Source: Humisphaera sp. (GTDB taxonomy: Bacteria; Planctomycetota; Phycisphaerae; Tepidisphaerales; Tepidisphaeraceae). Taken from it: a stretch of DNA of 6,502 nt. Below, in pieces: positions 5,220-6,502 of the stretch (its first letter is position 1; the number at the start of each line of letters is the position of its first letter). The stretch lies in NCBI GenBank assembly GCA_025351525.1, contig JANXVV010000511.1, forward strand, positions 1 through 6,502, given 5' to 3'. Made by a program: the position numbers and the translations under genes. The notes under the pieces are model-generated. The model worked only from the letters and a program-made list of their open reading frames with translations. It searched no databases and was not told the DNA's origin.

Positions 5220-6293
5220 GGTTTGGTGAAGAATGGACACCTGCGTCATTTCGCGCAGTTGCCCGCAGGCGGCGTTGACATCATCGCCGCGTGTCCGCCG
5301 AAAGTGCGCCACCACCCGCCGGGCGCGCAGAATTTCCAAAAACCGGTTCATTCGCGCCTCCTCCGGCTTGCGATAGACCGCGCCGCTCAATCCCGGGCCG
5401 ATCGAATTATACGGAATCAAATTGACATGGGCCCGAAACCCTTCGAGCAAATCCGCCAGCAGAACCGCCTGTTCCTCGGAATCGTTCACACCCGCCAGCA
5501 GGGTATATTCGATGGTGGGGATCCGGCCGGTCTTGGCCTCGAAGCGCCGGCCTGCCGCCATAATATCCGCAACCTTCCACCGCTTGCCGGTCGGCACGAT
5601 TTTTTGGCGGGTGGCATCATCGGGGGCATGAAGTGAGATCGCCAGATGCACGTTGAGATCGGCGTCCATCAGCCGTTCAATCCCCGGAACGATTCCCACG
5701 GTAGACACGGTGATGTGCTTCCAACCCAGCATCCCCAGGCCCGGCCCGGCAATTCGCCGAATGGCGGCGATCACGTTGTCCAGATTGTGCATCGGTTCGC
5801 CCATCCCCATGAAAACCAGCGAGGTCAATCGCCTGCCCTTCTCGGCGGCACACTGTCGAAGATGCAGAAACTGCTCGACGATCTCGCCCGCTTCCAAATC
5901 GCGCTCCAGCCCGCGACGGGTGCTGGCACAAAAATCACAACCCATCGCGCAACCGATCTGCGAAGAAACGCACCCCGCCGCCCGACCCGGGTGATACCAC
6001 GGCATCAGCACCGTTTCGACCGCCCCGCCGCGATTCAAACCGATGAGCAGCTTGATGGTGCCATCGGTGCTTTCATGACGATGATCCACCTTCGATTGCC
6101 GCGCGCAAACGGACTCGCGAAGTTTGGCCTGAAGCGCCAAACCGAGATTACGGCCCAGCACCTGCTCGATTTCACTTCCACCGGGTGCGGCATAAAAGGA
6201 TTGCAGAAGGTTGCGCGCGTGGGTCGGTTTGAATCCCCAGGCGCCGAGTTCGATCTCCAGGCTCTCCACATCGTAATCCGTCAAGGCGCGCAT
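5217..6293 (-). CDS. rlmN: 23S rRNA (adenine2503-C2)/tRNA (adenine37-C2) methyltransferase RlmN
   Basis: Radical-SAM enzyme that methylates C2 of A2503 in 23S rRNA and A37 in some tRNAs, using a [4Fe-4S] cluster, SAM and two extra catalytic cysteines. The 358-residue protein (numbered from the ATG at 6293) has an N-terminal helical RNA-binding part (1-75). The radical-SAM motif is C115-x3-C119-x2-C122 in GCAMGCDFC. The methyl-carrier cysteine corresponds to C343 in RGDDVNAACGQL. C108 in CVSSQIGC matches the position of E. coli C118. MGMGEP (162-167) and HLAISLHA (216-223) are further family signatures. The presence of both C108 and C343 supports RlmN, though Cfr-type enzymes share this framework; nothing points to Cfr. 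The start at 6293 was preferred over an in-frame ATG at 6359, which lies inside the upstream repeat and would add 22 poorly fitting residues. Confidence 0.95.
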   Translation of the reverse strand: MRALTDYDVESLEIELGAWGFKPTHARNLLQSFYAAPGGSEIEQVLGRNLGLALQAKLRESVCARQSKVDHRHESTDGTIKLLIGLNRGGAVETVLMPWYHPGRAAGCVSSQIGCAMGCDFCASTRRGLERDLEAGEIVEQFLHLRQCAAEKGRRLTSLVFMGMGEPMHNLDNVIAAIRRIAGPGLGMLGWKHITVSTVGIVPGIERLMDADLNVHLAISLHAPDDATRQKIVPTGKRWKVADIMAAGRRFEAKTGRIPTIEYTLLAGVNDSEEQAVLLADLLEGFRAHVNLIPYNSIGPGLSGAVYRKPEEARMNRFLEILRARRVVAHFRRTRGDDVNAACGQLREMTQVSILHQT

Positions 6294-6300
6294 GGAGATG

Positions 6301-6329
6301 ATTGTACGCGAAGTGCCTACACCTGTCTC
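6301..6329 (-). promoter_or_regulatory. Putative rlmN promoter
   Basis: On the minus strand GAGACA (6324-6329, 4 of 6 matches to TTGACA) and TACAAT (6301-6306, 5 of 6 matches to TATAAT) are separated by 17 bp. TACAAT ends 7 nt before the ATG at 6293. No Shine-Dalgarno site is seen in that gap (CATCTCC). The spacing implies that transcription starts at or next to the ATG. Confidence 0.45.
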
Positions 6330-6352
6330 TAAACGTCTCAAAGCCTCTCCCC

Positions 6353-6481
6353 TCTCCAAGCCGGGGCGCAGCGGTGAGCGGCAGCGAACTGCGCAGCCCC
6401 GGATTCTTCTTCTTCGAAACGCGCCAAGACATCCGGGGCTGCGCAGCTCGTTGCACTCGCCGCTCCGCCCCGGCTTGGAGA
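6353..6481. repeat. Long inverted repeat upstream of rlmN
   Basis: Arms at 6353-6403 and 6432-6481 are inverted copies that agree at 45 of 51 positions with one single-base gap. The loop is 28 nt. Both ends of the arms are well conserved: TCTCCAAGCCGGGGCG at the outer end and CTGCGCAGCCCCGGA at the inner end, the latter containing the perfect palindrome CTGCGCAG. It lies upstream of the putative rlmN -35 box. It resembles a small non-autonomous repeat element or REP-type pair. No coding sequence is supported in 6294-6502. Confidence 0.75.
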
Positions 6482-6502
6482 TTTAAAGACTTGAACGCTT
6501 CG

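Noticed and set aside
5646..6332. 228-codon plus-strand open frame
   Set aside because: Antisense shadow of rlmN; the translation has no family features while RlmN has all its catalytic cysteines.
6294..6359. Longer rlmN start at 6359
   Set aside because: The codon lies inside the inverted repeat, the added 22 residues do not resemble the family N-terminus, and the putative promoter would fall within the gene.

Overview
The window looks like a piece of a GC-rich bacterial chromosome, most probably from a planctomycete or a related environmental lineage. This placement is an inference. It rests on an animal/fungal-type (GT3) glycogen synthase in a bacterial setting, an ATRPA-type stretch just after a signal peptide, and intergenic spaces filled with short palindromic repeats of the kind that translate as HGRDAHAT or LTLTLPPEYRGEG. 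There is no rRNA, tRNA, CRISPR array, transposase or phage gene.

Layout: (1) 1-118, leader with an HGRDAHAT-type palindrome and a promoter-like sequence. (2) 128-2620 (+), a GT3 glycogen synthase with a Pro/Ala/Lys-rich N-terminal extension of about 229 residues. (3) 2627-2724, a long imperfect hairpin made of two inverted repeat units. (4) 2792-3343 (+), an ECF-type sigma-70 family sigma factor. (5) 3359-3501, two inverted copies of a G/C-tract repeat, one with G-quadruplex potential. (6) 3525-4028 (+), a single-pass membrane protein of unknown function, possibly the sigma factor's partner. (7) 4066-4248, a long inverted repeat between convergent genes. (8) 4268-5182 (-), an exported phosphodiesterase/nucleotide-pyrophosphatase-type hydrolase. 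(9) 5217-6293 (-), RlmN, the dual-specificity RNA adenine-C2 methyltransferase. (10) 6353-6481, another long inverted repeat upstream of rlmN.

The sigma factor and membrane protein probably form one unit despite the repeat between them. rlmN and the hydrolase are co-directional with a 34-nt gap, and the hydrolase may also have its own promoter. The glycogen synthase appears to stand alone.

Two patterns run across the window. Every intergenic space carries a palindromic repeat of apparently different family, four of them built as inverted pairs of smaller hairpins. Also, three genes (glycogen synthase, rlmN, hydrolase) have a -10-like hexamer only 6-7 nt before the likely ATG and no convincing Shine-Dalgarno, which suggests leaderless transcripts. 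The sigma factor and membrane protein have ordinary Shine-Dalgarno sites. No clearly new defence or mobile system is visible.
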